DNA from: Nocardioides sp. JS614
Lineage (GTDB): Bacteria; Actinomycetota; Actinomycetes; Propionibacteriales; Nocardioidaceae
NCBI RefSeq assembly: GCF_000015265.1
Contig: NC_008697.1
Coordinates: forward strand, 186,001 to 250,000
DNA: 64,000 bases
Reading direction: 5' to 3'
Every line of letters starts with the position of its first letter. Positions within the stretch are counted from its first letter, which is position 1. The notes beneath the pieces are model-generated. The model searched no databases. It was not told where the DNA came from and saw only the letters and a program-made list of their open reading frames with translations. The position numbers and the translations under genes are program-made. This document shows, piece after piece, positions 8,586 through 18,172 of this stretch.

Positions 8586-8648
8586 GGGTCTCTCCGGTCT
8601 CAGTGAGTGGGGTCGGTGGCGCAGTGCGGTGTGGTTCTGTTGTCCGGC

Positions 8649-10352
8649 TCACCTACCGTCACGTGTCTCGGCGACCGAGCCCGGGTGGGTGGCCTGTTGG
8701 TCCGTCTCACGCTGCACGGCTTCCGGGTGGTGTAGGTCGAAGGCGGGCGACTCCGAGCGGATCCGCGGCATCGAGACGAAGTTGTGCCGTGGCGGCGGGC
8801 AGGACGTAGCCCACTCGAGCGAGCGGCCCCAACCCCACGGGTCGTCCACGCCCACGGGCGGCGAGCCCGCCGACTTGTAGACGTTGAGCAGGAACGGCAG
8901 GGTCGACGCAGCCAGCAGGAACGCGCCGATTGTGGAGACTTGGTTCAGCGTCGTGAAACCATCACCGGGCAGGTAGTCGGCGTAGCGCCGCGGCATGCCC
9001 TCCACGCCCAGCCAGTGCTGCACCAGGAACGTGGTATGGAATCCGATGAACAGCAGCCAGAAGTGCAGCTTGCCGAGGCGCTCATCGAGCATTCGACCGG
9101 TCATCTTGGGCCACCAGAAGTAGAAGCCGGCGAACATCGCGAACACCACCGTGCCGAACACCACGTAGTGGAAGTGGGCGACCACGAAGTAGGAGTCCGT
9201 GACATGGAAGTCCAGCGGGGGCGAGGCGAGGATGACGCCAGTCAGACCACCGAAGAGGAACGTGGTGAGGAACCCGACCGACCACAGCATCGGGGTGTCG
9301 AACGAGATCGAGCCTCGCCACATGGTGCCGATCCAGTTGAAGAACTTCACACCAGTTGGAACGGCGATCAGGAAGCTCATTCCCGAGAAGAACGGCAGGC
9401 TGACCGCGCCGGTGACGAACATGTGATGCGCCCACACCGACACCGACAAGACGGCGATCGCCAGCGTTGCCCCGACCAGTCCGACGTAGCCGAAGACGGG
9501 CTTGCGGCTGAACACCGGGAGGATTTCGGTGACGATGCCGAAGAACGGCAGCGCGATGATGTACACCTCGGGATGCCCGAAGAACCAGAACAGGTGCTGC
9601 CACAGGATTGGCCCGCCCGTCGCGGTGTCAAACACGTGGGCGCCGAATGCGCGGTCGGCCTCCAGCAAGAGCAGCGCGCCACCGAGGACCGGGAACGCGA
9701 TCAGCACCAGCATGCTGGTGACCAGGGTGTTCCACACGAAGATCGGCATCCGGAACATCGTCATGCCCGGGGCACGCATGCAGAAGATCGTGGTGATGAA
9801 GTTGACCGCGCCCAGGATGGTGCCCAGGCCAGCCATCCACAGGCCCATGATCCACAGGTCACCACCCACGCCCGGCGATCGGACGGCGTCCGACAGCGGG
9901 GTGTAGGCGAACCAGCCGAAGTCGGCGGCACCCGCGGGAGTCAGGAAGCCGGAGGCGGCGATCAGGCCGCCGAAGAGGAACAGCCAGTAGCTGAACATGT
10001 TGAGCCGCGGGAACGCGACATCCGGTGAGCCGATCTGCAACGGCATGATCACGTTGGCGAAGCCGAAGAACAGCGGGGTTGCGAACAGCAGCAGCATGAT
10101 CGTGCCGTGCATCGTGAACAGCTGGTTGTACAGCTCGTCGTTCACGACCTGCTGGCCAGGGTAGGCCAGTTCGGAACGCATGATCATCGCCATGATCCCG
10201 CCAATTAGGAACCAGCCGAACGACGTGCCGAGGTAGAGCTTGCCGATTAGCTTGTGGTCGGTCGTGGTCAGAAGCCGGACGATCGCCAGCCCATACGACT
10301 GTGGGGAGGCCCGGACGGCGAGGGCGTTGCCGGCGGTGCGTGTCGTGGTCAC
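8649..10352 (-). CDS. ctaD: Cytochrome c oxidase subunit I
   Basis: A 567-residue haem-copper oxidase subunit I with about 12 membrane helices. Copper and haem ligands and the cross-linked Tyr lie in FFGHPEVYIIALPFFGIVTE and WAHHMF. The haem-ligand segment is YFVVAHFHYVVFG, and WFAYTPLS, TMHGTIMLLLF and the usual loops are all present. It reduces oxygen to water and pumps protons. It stands alone here, with no ctaC, ctaE or ctaF nearby, so it may be a second subunit I. The start is GTG at 10352 with GAGGGA upstream. Confidence 0.97.
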   Translation of the reverse strand: MTTTRTAGNALAVRASPQSYGLAIVRLLTTTDHKLIGKLYLGTSFGWFLIGGIMAMIMRSELAYPGQQVVNDELYNQLFTMHGTIMLLLFATPLFFGFANVIMPLQIGSPDVAFPRLNMFSYWLFLFGGLIAASGFLTPAGAADFGWFAYTPLSDAVRSPGVGGDLWIMGLWMAGLGTILGAVNFITTIFCMRAPGMTMFRMPIFVWNTLVTSMLVLIAFPVLGGALLLLEADRAFGAHVFDTATGGPILWQHLFWFFGHPEVYIIALPFFGIVTEILPVFSRKPVFGYVGLVGATLAIAVLSVSVWAHHMFVTGAVSLPFFSGMSFLIAVPTGVKFFNWIGTMWRGSISFDTPMLWSVGFLTTFLFGGLTGVILASPPLDFHVTDSYFVVAHFHYVVFGTVVFAMFAGFYFWWPKMTGRMLDERLGKLHFWLLFIGFHTTFLVQHWLGVEGMPRRYADYLPGDGFTTLNQVSTIGAFLLAASTLPFLLNVYKSAGSPPVGVDDPWGWGRSLEWATSCPPPRHNFVSMPRIRSESPAFDLHHPEAVQRETDQQATHPGSVAETRDGR

Positions 10353-10390
10353 GCGCGATCCCTCAGACCGGGTTCAGAGGTTTCATGACG

Positions 10391-10534
10391 TCACCAGTTG
10401 GCCGGTGGATCGCTAGCCGGGAACGACTGCAGACCCCACTCGTCCACGATGTCCCAGGCCGGCGTCTTCGCCTCGCTCGGCAGCCGATCGGGGGCGGGAG
10501 TTGAGGGTTCGGCCACCTGAGCTGCGAGCGACAT
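10391..10534 (-). CDS. Tiny SFPASDPP-motif protein upstream of ctaD
   Basis: This is a 47-residue gene starting MSLAAQVAEPSTPAPDRL and ending QSFPASDPPANW. The SFPASDPP motif occurs at the end of many short, uncharacterised bacterial proteins, so I take this to be real. GGAG lies 7 bases before the ATG at 10534. It ends 38 bases before the ctaD start on the same strand and is probably co-transcribed with it. Function unknown. Confidence 0.7.
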   Translation of the reverse strand: MSLAAQVAEPSTPAPDRLPSEAKTPAWDIVDEWGLQSFPASDPPANW

Positions 10535-10709
10535 CGGGTCTCCTTCAAGGAATGGCCGGATGGGCCACGGGTGACCATCGTGAGCGCCGGGGCTCTGACA
10601 GGGCAGCGGGCAAGCCCGGCTAACTCTGCGAGGTGGTCCCTGCTCGACTTCGGCAATCAGGGCCGACGCTCTCCGGTCGGAGGGCCCTGGACGGTGAGCG
10701 GCGAGGCAG

Positions 10710-11972
10710 CTACGTCGACCCAGGGGCTGAGGCCTGCGGGAGCGGCCGTTCGGGCCAGCCGAGCAGCCTCGCGCCGAGGACGGCCGCCTGCAGCGTGAAG
10801 CGATGGGCCGGGTCGAGCGCATCGAAACCGGTGAGTGCCTTGACGCGGTCAAGGCGGTAGGTCACTGCCCGGACCGAGAGGTGGAGCGTGGTGGCCGTCG
10901 TGGTTGCGACGCAGCCGCAGTTGAAGTAAGCCGCCAAGGTTTCCACCAGCGGCTGGGCGCCTCCCCGGGCCTGATGGAGCGGGTTGAGCACCGAGTGCAC
11001 CAGGTCGACCAAGGCGGGCTGGTCTCGGGCGAGCACTCGGTAGGTCAGGAGGTCTCGGGTCTCGACGATCGGCCGGTCCAACTGCATGCGGGTGGCCATG
11101 GTCATGCCCTCACGAGCCTCTTCGTAGGAGCGGGCGATCCCGTACGCACCGGGGTGAGCGCGACCCACCGCCACCCGCCAGGGACGTCCCCGCCTCAGCC
11201 GGGAGAGCTCGCCGTACACGATCTTTCCGAGGTCACCGGTTGTTCCCAGGCCGCCGGACGTCGGTGGGGCGCCGGTGGCGTCGGCCAGGGCGATGACGAC
11301 AACCCATCCTTCCTTCGTTGCGACCAGGACGTCCCGGTCACCGAAACGGTCCAAGACGACTCGTTCCAGTGAAGTCGTTGCGGCGGCGATCGACGGGAGC
11401 CGCTTGCCCGGTTGAGCGAGGGCGACCTGGTGGGCACGAGTCAGGTCGAGTCCAAAGGGTTCCGCCCGCTCCACAAGGTCACTGAGATGAGCATCGCCGC
11501 GGAGCAGGTCCTCGATCAGCTCTCGTCGCAGGGTCTCCTCCCGGCGGACCAACTCGCGCCCGGCCTCGGCGTGGCCCTCGGCAAATGCCGCGACCGCGTC
11601 GTCAACGACGTGCAGGACCGCCTCAGCGGCCGCGCGGACAGCCGATCTGTCCCGCTCACGAACGACCGCGGGCAGCTCGCTCCACACGCGCCGGGCTGCG
11701 GAGAGGTAGAGATCGACGCCTCGACCGACCGGGACTCCTTGCTCCGCAGCGTGACGGCCCTGGCGGCGGACCGCGTCGATCTGGTCCCGGCCAGGAAACT
11801 CGCCGTGCGTGGCTGCCTCGGCAAGCATGGGCAGGTAGTCGCCCAGCAGAGCGACCGGTACGCCGGCGTCCTGGCTCGCGCCTTCGGCCGCCCGAACCAG
11901 CCACTCCTGGTCGGCCCACTCGGTCCGACGCACCGAACTGCTCGGGTTGCGGTTGGCCCCGGTGTTCTTCAT
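10710..11972 (-). CDS. PucR/CdaR-type helix-turn-helix regulator
   Basis: About 420 residues: a helical N-terminal sensor half, a GGDEF-like middle domain, and a C-terminal PucR HTH at about 345-400 (LVETLAAYFNCGCVATTTATTLHLSVRAVTYRLDRVK in outline). PucR/CdaR proteins switch catabolic genes on in response to small metabolites. I chose ATG at 11972, 8 bases after GAGG; ATG at 11978 is also possible. It lies upstream of the tiny gene and ctaD on the same strand, after a gap of about 175 bases. Ligand unknown. Confidence 0.85.
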   Translation of the reverse strand: MKNTGANRNPSSSVRRTEWADQEWLVRAAEGASQDAGVPVALLGDYLPMLAEAATHGEFPGRDQIDAVRRQGRHAAEQGVPVGRGVDLYLSAARRVWSELPAVVRERDRSAVRAAAEAVLHVVDDAVAAFAEGHAEAGRELVRREETLRRELIEDLLRGDAHLSDLVERAEPFGLDLTRAHQVALAQPGKRLPSIAAATTSLERVVLDRFGDRDVLVATKEGWVVVIALADATGAPPTSGGLGTTGDLGKIVYGELSRLRRGRPWRVAVGRAHPGAYGIARSYEEAREGMTMATRMQLDRPIVETRDLLTYRVLARDQPALVDLVHSVLNPLHQARGGAQPLVETLAAYFNCGCVATTTATTLHLSVRAVTYRLDRVKALTGFDALDPAHRFTLQAAVLGARLLGWPERPLPQASAPGST

Positions 11973-12110
11973 GCGCATCGCCTCACTTGGCCTCGGCCTA
12001 CCAGTACACGACACGCTGCCGGGGCCCGGCAAACGCGGTTCCGCAGGTGGCGTCACGTCCTGAGGCGACGAGCCTGGGGCGTGGACCGGTCGGCCCCCTG
12101 CCTGGGGCAT

Positions 12111-13028
12111 TCAGCCACACTGGCCGGGCATGATCCCCAGAGCTCGAGACCGGGCGTCGGACTGGACGGGCACGCGCACAAGAGCGTGTTCCAGAGTGGC
12201 GGTGGAGAGGTCGAGCATGCGTGCTGGCGTCGGCTCGGCGGCGATGATCTCTGCCGGCGTCGGCGTCTGCTCAGGTGGGGTTGTTCGCTCGAGGAAGCGC
12301 AGCAGTTCGACGGGGAAGGGCAGCACCAGCGTGGAGTTCTTTTCCGCAGCTACCTCGACCACGGTCTGGAGGAGCCTTAGCTGCAGGGCGGCGGGATGTT
12401 CGGCCATGACTTCGGCGGCCTGGGCGAGCTGTTCGGAGGCTTGTAGTTCGCCGTTGGCGGTGATGACTCTGGCTCGGCGTTCACGTTCAGCCTCGGCCTG
12501 CCGCGACATCGAGCGCTTCATCGATTCCGGCAGCGCGACATCCTTGATCTCCACGCGCTCGATGTGGATGCCCCACCCGCCGGCGGGACTGTCGATCATC
12601 AGCTCCATGCCCTGGTTGAGCTTCTCCCGGTCACACAGCAGGTCGTCCAGATCGCTCTTGCCGATGATGGACCGAAGTGACGTCTGGGCGACTTGGCCGA
12701 TCGCCGAGAGGTAGTCCTGCACATCCACGCCCGCTCGGATGGGGTCGATCACTCGGAAGTAGACCACCGCATCGACCCGCACCGTGACGTTGTCGCGAGT
12801 GATCCCGTCCTGGGCCGGAACGGGCATTGTCACGATCTGCATATTGACCTTCTGCAGGCGATCGACGAACGGGACGATGAACACCAGACCTGGACGCATA
12901 GGGTTGCGCAGGACTCGACCGAGTCGATAGATCACTCCGCGTTCGTATTGCTTGACCACACGAGTGCTTGCGATGGCAAGGGCTGCAAGCACCGCCAGGA
13001 TCGTGAGGGCGACAACTAGGAAAGTCAT
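12111..13028 (-). CDS. SPFH/Band 7 protein (slipin)
   Basis: A 305-residue stomatin/slipin. It has an N-terminal membrane anchor (VVALTILAVLAALAIASTRV), then the Band 7 core (YERGVIYRLGRVLRNPMRPG, DGITRDNVTVRVDAVVYFRV, IIGKSDLDDLLCDREKLNQG, IERVEIKDVALPESMKRSM). A coiled-coil rich in Ala/Glu (AEAERERRARVITANGE) and a short C-terminal tail follow. Slipins form membrane-bound oligomeric scaffolds. No NfeD partner is adjacent, which is unusual for prokaryotic slipins. GGAG precedes the ATG at 13028. Confidence 0.93.
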   Translation of the reverse strand: MTFLVVALTILAVLAALAIASTRVVKQYERGVIYRLGRVLRNPMRPGLVFIVPFVDRLQKVNMQIVTMPVPAQDGITRDNVTVRVDAVVYFRVIDPIRAGVDVQDYLSAIGQVAQTSLRSIIGKSDLDDLLCDREKLNQGMELMIDSPAGGWGIHIERVEIKDVALPESMKRSMSRQAEAERERRARVITANGELQASEQLAQAAEVMAEHPAALQLRLLQTVVEVAAEKNSTLVLPFPVELLRFLERTTPPEQTPTPAEIIAAEPTPARMLDLSTATLEHALVRVPVQSDARSRALGIMPGQCG

Positions 13029-13252
13029 TTCGGTCTCCGTTTCGATGCCCGCGGTCCGGTCCCGGTGACAGGACGTGGGGCCGACCGCGACGCCATCGGC
13101 TTTCCTCGAATGGCTACCCGAGTGACTGACGGTCTACCGCCAACTGTGCGGATGCGGCGGACGGATCGGGAGAGCCGAGACCGGCGACACTGGGCCGAGG
13201 GAAGTTGCCGTTCCCCGGCAAAAGCGCAGCCTTTGACCAGCCCCTCCTTCGG

Positions 13253-13633
13253 TCAGCGGCGCAGCAATCCGGCGAGCACAGCCGCTTGACTCACTTCGAG
13301 ATCGCGCGTCGCGGTCAGCAGTGTCAACCGACCCCGGGCGGCCATGGCTCTGAGATGTGCCAGCGCCGAGGCGCGTTGGGGGTCCTCGAGCTCATCGAGG
13401 TAACGGGCTTCGAACTCGTCGAACCGCTCTGGCACATGGCCGTACCACTTGCGGAGCGCATCGGACGGGGAAACCGCTGAGCACCACTCGTCGAGGTCTG
13501 CGCGTACCTTGCTCACACCCCGTGGCCAGCGCCTGTCGACCAGCACGCGCATACCGTCATCATCAGTGGGATCGTCGTAGATCCTCCGCAGCCGGACGTC
13601 GGGTCGTCTGGTCACCGCGTACCTCCCAAGCAC
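13253..13633 (-). CDS. DUF488 family protein
   Basis: A 126-residue protein with the DUF488 signatures RRIYDDPTDDDGMRVLVDRRWPRG, LDEWCSAVSPSDALRKWYGH and RGRLTLLTATRDLEVSQA. DUF488 proteins are small cytoplasmic proteins of unknown chemistry, often near redox or stress genes. The gene is isolated on the minus strand, about 220 bases from the slipin start. Confidence 0.9.
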   Translation of the reverse strand: MLGRYAVTRRPDVRLRRIYDDPTDDDGMRVLVDRRWPRGVSKVRADLDEWCSAVSPSDALRKWYGHVPERFDEFEARYLDELEDPQRASALAHLRAMAARGRLTLLTATRDLEVSQAAVLAGLLRR

Positions 13634-13949
13634 GTCATGTGGCGCGATCGGCTGGCGGGAACAGAACCGTAGTCGAGCGACATGAAGTGATGATCAACCA
13701 CAGCGAGGAGATTCGGCACCGCAGGACATCGGACGAGAAGGCCCCGGACTGTCTTCCGTAGGACAGCAACACTCATCCCGGCTTACCCAAGGCGTCCGCT
13801 GGAGATCCGACCATAGGGCCGCGCGGCTCCCGAGATGGTGGGTGTCCGGCAAAGACGACACCTACTTGACGGCCGGACAGACACGGTGACTGCCTCGAGC
13901 ACCCGCGCCATCGTGGAGGCATGAGGCGATTCGAACAGTGCACAGACCG
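13634..13949. other. Intergenic stretch without a clear gene
   Basis: No credible coding region was found between the divergent DUF488 and membrane-protein genes. A GGAGG at 13915-13919 just before an ATG at 13921 could start a 10-codon leader peptide that ends in an ATGA overlap with the next gene at 13950. The spacing is too tight for confidence. Confidence 0.4.
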
Positions 13950-14660
13950 ATGAACGCGTATCGAGTCGGGTGGCTCATCGCTGCCGCAGCGCTCGCCCTA
14001 GTCGGGATGGTCGCAGCTGCGGCCCTATCTCTGTCCAACCTGCTGGTCCTGTTCACCAGCTTTGCCCTTGTGGGCGCCGTGGTGGTGCTGCTGGTCCGCC
14101 AAGCCGACGGCCCACGCGGTCAACGGGGCGGCACCCGAGACACGCTGCTGGGCGCCGGCGTGGCTGGATCGTCCGCCGGCGCCCTCGCAGGCTTGACGCA
14201 GATCATCGGCGCGGCGGCCATCCTCCTCCTGCTCGTCGCCGCCGCCACCTCACCCTGGGCCGTGGGCGCCATCCGACGCTGGATGCGCACCGTGCCGAGC
14301 CCCCCGGGAACGCAGCTAGACGCCGTGGTGCAGGCCCTTGCCTGTGCGAGCCCAGGATTCGTGCCCGTCCAGCCACTCCCCCAGGGGCCGCCCACGACCG
14401 ATGCACAGCTCTGCGAGGCATGGTGCGCCAGCCACCGAGCCTTGCAGGTCACCGCCTCGCGCCGGAAGTTCATGCGCATCGTCGAAGAGCGCGGCGGCTA
14501 CCTCGACGAGCTGGAGAGACGGAACCCTGCAGGCTTCGCGGCCTGGCTCGCATCCGGAGCCACCGCCGCCGACAACCCCCTTCCCTACCTGAGCCTGCCG
14601 CACCTCGACCGCGAGGCCATCAACTGGGACGAACTCATTGGCGGACAAGACGCATCATGA
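13950..14660 (+). CDS. Membrane protein linked to transaldolase, unknown
   Basis: About 236 residues. Two membrane helices lie at about 5-45, and a glycine/alanine-rich third hydrophobic region at about 83-102 (AGSSAGALAGLTQIIGAAAI). The remaining 130 residues are soluble, with a CEAWCASHRALQ segment and repeated acidic helices. I do not recognise the family. It overlaps the transaldolase start by 4 bases (ATGA), so they are translationally coupled. A start at GTG 13938 is also possible. Confidence 0.75.
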   Translation: MNAYRVGWLIAAAALALVGMVAAAALSLSNLLVLFTSFALVGAVVVLLVRQADGPRGQRGGTRDTLLGAGVAGSSAGALAGLTQIIGAAAILLLLVAAATSPWAVGAIRRWMRTVPSPPGTQLDAVVQALACASPGFVPVQPLPQGPPTTDAQLCEAWCASHRALQVTASRRKFMRIVEERGGYLDELERRNPAGFAAWLASGATAADNPLPYLSLPHLDREAINWDELIGGQDAS

Positions 14661-15763
14661 GCAGACTGCACCGACTCTTCGACGAACAAGGTCAAAGCCC
14701 CTGGCTCGACAACCTCACCCGCCCCCACCTGCGAGACGGCACCCTGGCCGATCTGGTCGCACGAGGAGTGCGCGGAGTGACGGCCAACCCCACCATCGTC
14801 GCCAAGGCCATCGAAGCCTCCGACGCGTACGACGACCAGTTCAAGGACCTGCTATCGGCCGGTCACGATATCGAAGATGCCTACTGGGAACTCGCACTCA
14901 CCGACGTCGCTCATGCGCTCCAGATTCTCCGCCCCACGTTCCATCACAGCGGGGGCCACGACGGCTTCGTCTCGATCGAGGTGGCACCACAGTGGGCCCG
15001 CGACATCGAGGCAACGATCGCGGACGCCCGATACCTGCACGAACGAATCCACCAACCGAACCTGCTCGTCAAGGTCCCGGCGACCGCCGAGGGCGTCCAT
15101 GCGGTCGAGGCCTTGATCGGAGAAGGGCGCAGCATCAACGTCACCCTCGTCTTCTCCCTCACGCGCTACCGCGAGATCCTCGACGCCTACCTCTCTGGCA
15201 TGGAAGCCTTCGCCCTACACGGCGGTGACCTCACATCAATACGAAGCGTGGCCTCCTTCTTCGTCAGCCGCGTCGACACAGAGGTCGACCGCCGCCTGGA
15301 GGAACTGGGTACCGAGGAAGCGTTGGCCCTGCGCGGCCGAGCGGCCATCGCGCAGGCCAAGCTCGCCTACCAGCTATTCCGCAGCACCCACTCCGGTCCG
15401 CGATGGGCACGACTGGCTCGACGAGGCGCCCAAGTGCAACGAGCGCTATGGGCCTCCACGTCCACGAAGAACCCGCACTATCCCGACACCCTGTACGTTG
15501 ACAACCTCATCGGACCCGACACGGTGAACACGTTGCCAGAGCCCACCATCGACGCCTTCGAGGACCACGGCACCGTGGTGCGAACCGTCGACGCCGGCCT
15601 CGCGGACGCCAACTTCGTCATGCACGCGCTGTCCAGGGTGGGCATTGACATGGACGATGTCGGCCTGACCCTCGAACGACAAGGTCTCGCCACGTTTGCC
15701 GCATCGGTGAACCACGTGCTCGACGCCCTCGACGCCAAGGCACACGTCCGCTCGGCGATCTGA
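14657..15763 (+). CDS. tal: Transaldolase
   Basis: A 368-residue actinobacterial-type transaldolase, moving a dihydroxyacetone unit between sugar phosphates in the non-oxidative pentose phosphate pathway. Family marks are GVRGVTANPTIVAKAI near the start, the Schiff-base lysine region NLLVKVPATAEGVHAVEALI, INVTLVFSLTRY, and QRALWASTSTKNPHYPDTLY. It is coupled to the upstream membrane protein. A shortened copy of its two ends lies at 19665-19889. Confidence 0.96.
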   Translation: MSRLHRLFDEQGQSPWLDNLTRPHLRDGTLADLVARGVRGVTANPTIVAKAIEASDAYDDQFKDLLSAGHDIEDAYWELALTDVAHALQILRPTFHHSGGHDGFVSIEVAPQWARDIEATIADARYLHERIHQPNLLVKVPATAEGVHAVEALIGEGRSINVTLVFSLTRYREILDAYLSGMEAFALHGGDLTSIRSVASFFVSRVDTEVDRRLEELGTEEALALRGRAAIAQAKLAYQLFRSTHSGPRWARLARRGAQVQRALWASTSTKNPHYPDTLYVDNLIGPDTVNTLPEPTIDAFEDHGTVVRTVDAGLADANFVMHALSRVGIDMDDVGLTLERQGLATFAASVNHVLDALDAKAHVRSAI

Positions 15764-15915
15764 GTAGACCGAGCTGGATGCGCGCTGTTGGGCCCTCCGG
15801 GCACCACAGTCCTGACGGCGATGAGGACCATCGGGCAGCTGGGCGGCCTGAGGCGCCTCGAGCTGACCCTGTCTCGCGCACTCTCGTTACCCCGGATGAC
15901 GACCGGGCTCGTGGC
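15764..15915 (+). pseudogene. Decayed copy of the 19891-20367 membrane-protein gene
   Basis: Directly after the transaldolase stop, about 150 bases align almost without gaps to the start of the intact membrane-protein gene at 19891. Shared runs include CCTGACRGC, CTGGGCGG and ACCCCGGAT. The start codon is lost (GATGG replaced by GTAGA), there is a one-base indel, and the match fades near 15915. It is a remnant of a duplicated block. Confidence 0.75.
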
Positions 15916-16378
15916 TCTCTAAACCCAACTGGCATCCGCGGAGGTGGAGGTATGGCGCGACGCCACGCCGAGACCTGTCAGGTGATGGTTCACGGCGCTG
16001 GAGGTCTCCGCATGGTCGCGTGCCCCGCCGCAGCACGGCACCTCTCCGCTTCGATCCCCCCATCCGCGCCGAGTCTGCGCCATCTCCGTCTCCGCTCCAG
16101 AAGTGATCTTGCCGCTGGTCGGCAACGACTCACCACAGACGTTGGCCGATCCGCCGTCTACTCCCCGCAGACCCGACGCGACAGAGTTGAGCTCACAACC
16201 AGCCGGGCATGGCAGCCGCCACCGTCCCGCTACAGAACGGATGGAGTCCATCCCGATGCCAGTTTCAAGCCCCGCCCCCAGGCAGTTGCGAACACCTCGT
16301 CCGGCCCTACTCAGACGCGGCCTGGTCGGCATCAAACGGCCGCATACCCGCGCTCCGATCTCATCGAGCTGCCCGACT
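15916..16378. other. Intergenic stretch upstream of the universal stress protein
   Basis: After the decayed gene copy I see no credible coding region in these 460 bases. Open frames here lack protein-like composition and a ribosome site. It probably contains the promoter for the universal stress protein gene, but I could not identify conserved promoter boxes. Confidence 0.5.
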
Positions 16379-17209
16379 ATGAGTCCAAACCGAGGAACCA
16401 TACTCGTGGGCTACGACGGTTCCCCCGCTGCGGTGGCTGCCCTCCAATGGGCCGCTGAGACAGCCAGTTTGGAGGGATATTCCGTCCGCGCGCTCATCGT
16501 GGACCGAGAGGAGCGCTCGCTGCCGGTCCATGACTGGGAGCCTGAAGATGGGATGTCCGCACGTGTGGACGCGGTCTTGGCCGCAGCCGGAGTCAGCGGC
16601 GCGGCCGAGCTGCACTCCGGCCGCGTGGTGCCCCTCCTTTTGCGAGAGGCCCTCGATGCGACCATGCTGGTCGTCGGAAGCCAGGGGCACGGATGGGCCG
16701 CCGAGACAGTCCAGGGCTCGGTGAGCCAGCATGTGGCCAGACACGCGCCATGCCCGGTGGTCGTCGTGCGTGCCGCGGCACACCCGAACGCAGCCCGCAT
16801 CGTCGTCGGAGTCGATGGCTCCGAGGAGAGCCGCGCGGCACTCGAGTTCGCCTTCCGCCGGGCCAGCCTCACCAAGGAGTCTGTGGTGGCTGCACACGCC
16901 TGGAAGCCCGGACGCGTCGACCTGGATGGGCGCGGCCAGCTCCCCCATACACTCGCCAAACGCTCGCAGGCCGCCGACGCCGCCTTGGCTGAGTACGTGG
17001 CGGGCCTGCACACCGACCATCCCGATGTGACGCTCGAGATGGACACGATGGCCCTGTCCCCGGCATTGGCCCTGACCGAGACATCCGCGAACGCATCGCT
17101 CGTCGTGATCGGATCGCGAGGACGCGGCCTGTTCACCGGGCTGCTGCTCGGATCGGTCAGCCACCACCTACTGCACCGGGCCCAGTGCCCCGTCGCGGTG
17201 GTCCGCTGA
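16379..17209 (+). CDS. Tandem universal stress protein (two Usp domains)
   Basis: A 276-residue protein made of two Usp domains. The first begins TILVGYDGSPAAVAALQWAA and ends VVGSQGHGWAAETVQGSVSQHV. The second begins RIVVGVDGSEESRAALEFAF and ends VVIGSRGRGLFTGLLLGSVSHHLLH. Both carry the G-x2-G-x9-G(S/T) ATP-binding pattern. In actinobacteria such proteins belong to hypoxia or stress regulons. The start is ATG at 16379; longer frames upstream lack domain homology. Confidence 0.93.
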   Translation: MSPNRGTILVGYDGSPAAVAALQWAAETASLEGYSVRALIVDREERSLPVHDWEPEDGMSARVDAVLAAAGVSGAAELHSGRVVPLLLREALDATMLVVGSQGHGWAAETVQGSVSQHVARHAPCPVVVVRAAAHPNAARIVVGVDGSEESRAALEFAFRRASLTKESVVAAHAWKPGRVDLDGRGQLPHTLAKRSQAADAALAEYVAGLHTDHPDVTLEMDTMALSPALALTETSANASLVVIGSRGRGLFTGLLLGSVSHHLLHRAQCPVAVVR

Positions 17210-17381
17210 CGTCGAGCCGGCACCGAGCCGCGCCCTGCATCTGCCGACACGTGCAGCATCTGCTCGAACACGACCGCATCCAGGACCCAGTCCGCGCGCC
17301 AGGCCTCGCCGACCGCATCGACCCCAGAATCAGCGCGCATTGCCGGACACATCTGGCATGACGCAATCGAAAGGAAAAACC

Positions 17382-17810
17382 GTGACAACCACTCGTCCCA
17401 CCAGCCATGGTGCGGCCGGCAGCACACCGGCCACCCGTAATGTTCTCGACCCCAGCTACCAGGCGCTCTTCTTGCTGCGAACGGTCTTCACTGTGGCTCC
17501 CATCGTGTTTGGTCTCGACAAATTCACCAACTACCTCGTCGACTGGGACAACTACCTGGCTCCGTGGGTCAACGACATCGTTCCCGGCACCGGAACACAG
17601 GCGATGTACGCCGTTGGCGTCATCGAGATCCTCGCCGGTCTCGTCGTCGCGATCATGCCGCGCTACGGTGGCTGGCTCGTCGCGGCGTGGCTCGGCGGCA
17701 TCATCGTGAACCTGCTCACGCTGCCTGGATACTACGACGTGGCACTGCGGGACTTCGGGCTGCTCGTCGCCGCTGTCGCACTGGCCCGGCTGGCCCGGGC
17801 ACACCACTGA
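17382..17810 (+). CDS. DoxX-like membrane protein
   Basis: A 142-residue four-helix membrane protein of the DoxX/DoxD type (LFLLRTVFTVAPIVFGLDKF, then AMYAVGVIEILAGLVVAIMP and AAWLGGIIVNLLTL). These proteins are tied to redox balance or thiosulfate oxidation in some organisms; the role here is unknown. I chose GTG at 17382 because AAAGG lies 7 bases before it. An ATG at 17358 is possible. Confidence 0.85.
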   Translation: MTTTRPTSHGAAGSTPATRNVLDPSYQALFLLRTVFTVAPIVFGLDKFTNYLVDWDNYLAPWVNDIVPGTGTQAMYAVGVIEILAGLVVAIMPRYGGWLVAAWLGGIIVNLLTLPGYYDVALRDFGLLVAAVALARLARAHH

Positions 17811-17843
17811 GCTCGGCGCAGGGCGCTCGGCTCCCCGTCAACC

Positions 17844-18086
17844 ATGCCCGGAACCGGGTGGACCAGCGCTGACGAGCCTCCGGCACACAGGCCGTGGCGC
17901 ACCGGGACTACCGACCCCGGTGCGCTCGACCTGACCCACGAACCCCAGCGATGGGAATGGGACGAGCTCGTGCTGGCGCCGGTGCTCGCACAGCGACTGC
18001 CCCGGCGTCCACCGCCGCCGACCACCGCCACGCCCGGCGCGCTCAAGGGGCACATCTTCCTTCAACCCTGCACCCGGCCGCGCTAG
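17844..18086 (+). CDS. Possible small protein, unknown
   Basis: An 80-codon frame starting MPGTGWTSADEPPAHRP with a central acidic-aromatic segment (HEPQRWEWDELVLAPVLA). Composition is protein-like but there is no recognised domain and no clear ribosome site. It lies in an otherwise empty 360-base gap between the DoxX-like gene and the end of the GAPDH gene. Treat as doubtful. Confidence 0.25.
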   Translation: MPGTGWTSADEPPAHRPWRTGTTDPGALDLTHEPQRWEWDELVLAPVLAQRLPRRPPPPTTATPGALKGHIFLQPCTRPR

Positions 18087-18172
18087 GTAGCGGGACCAAG
18101 CAGCGGCGCGCCATGATCGACGACGGACTCGACCGCTGGCCTGCCCTCACCCGGATCTGCCTGTCGATCGCG

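Noticed and set aside
8784..10028. Long plus-strand open frame (414 codons) opposite ctaD
   Set aside because: It is the antisense shadow of the clearly identified oxidase gene and has a charged, repetitive composition typical of GC-rich antisense frames.
15778..16458. Plus-strand frame of 226 codons before the universal stress gene
   Set aside because: It starts inside a decayed gene copy, overlaps the real gene in the wrong phase and has no domain.
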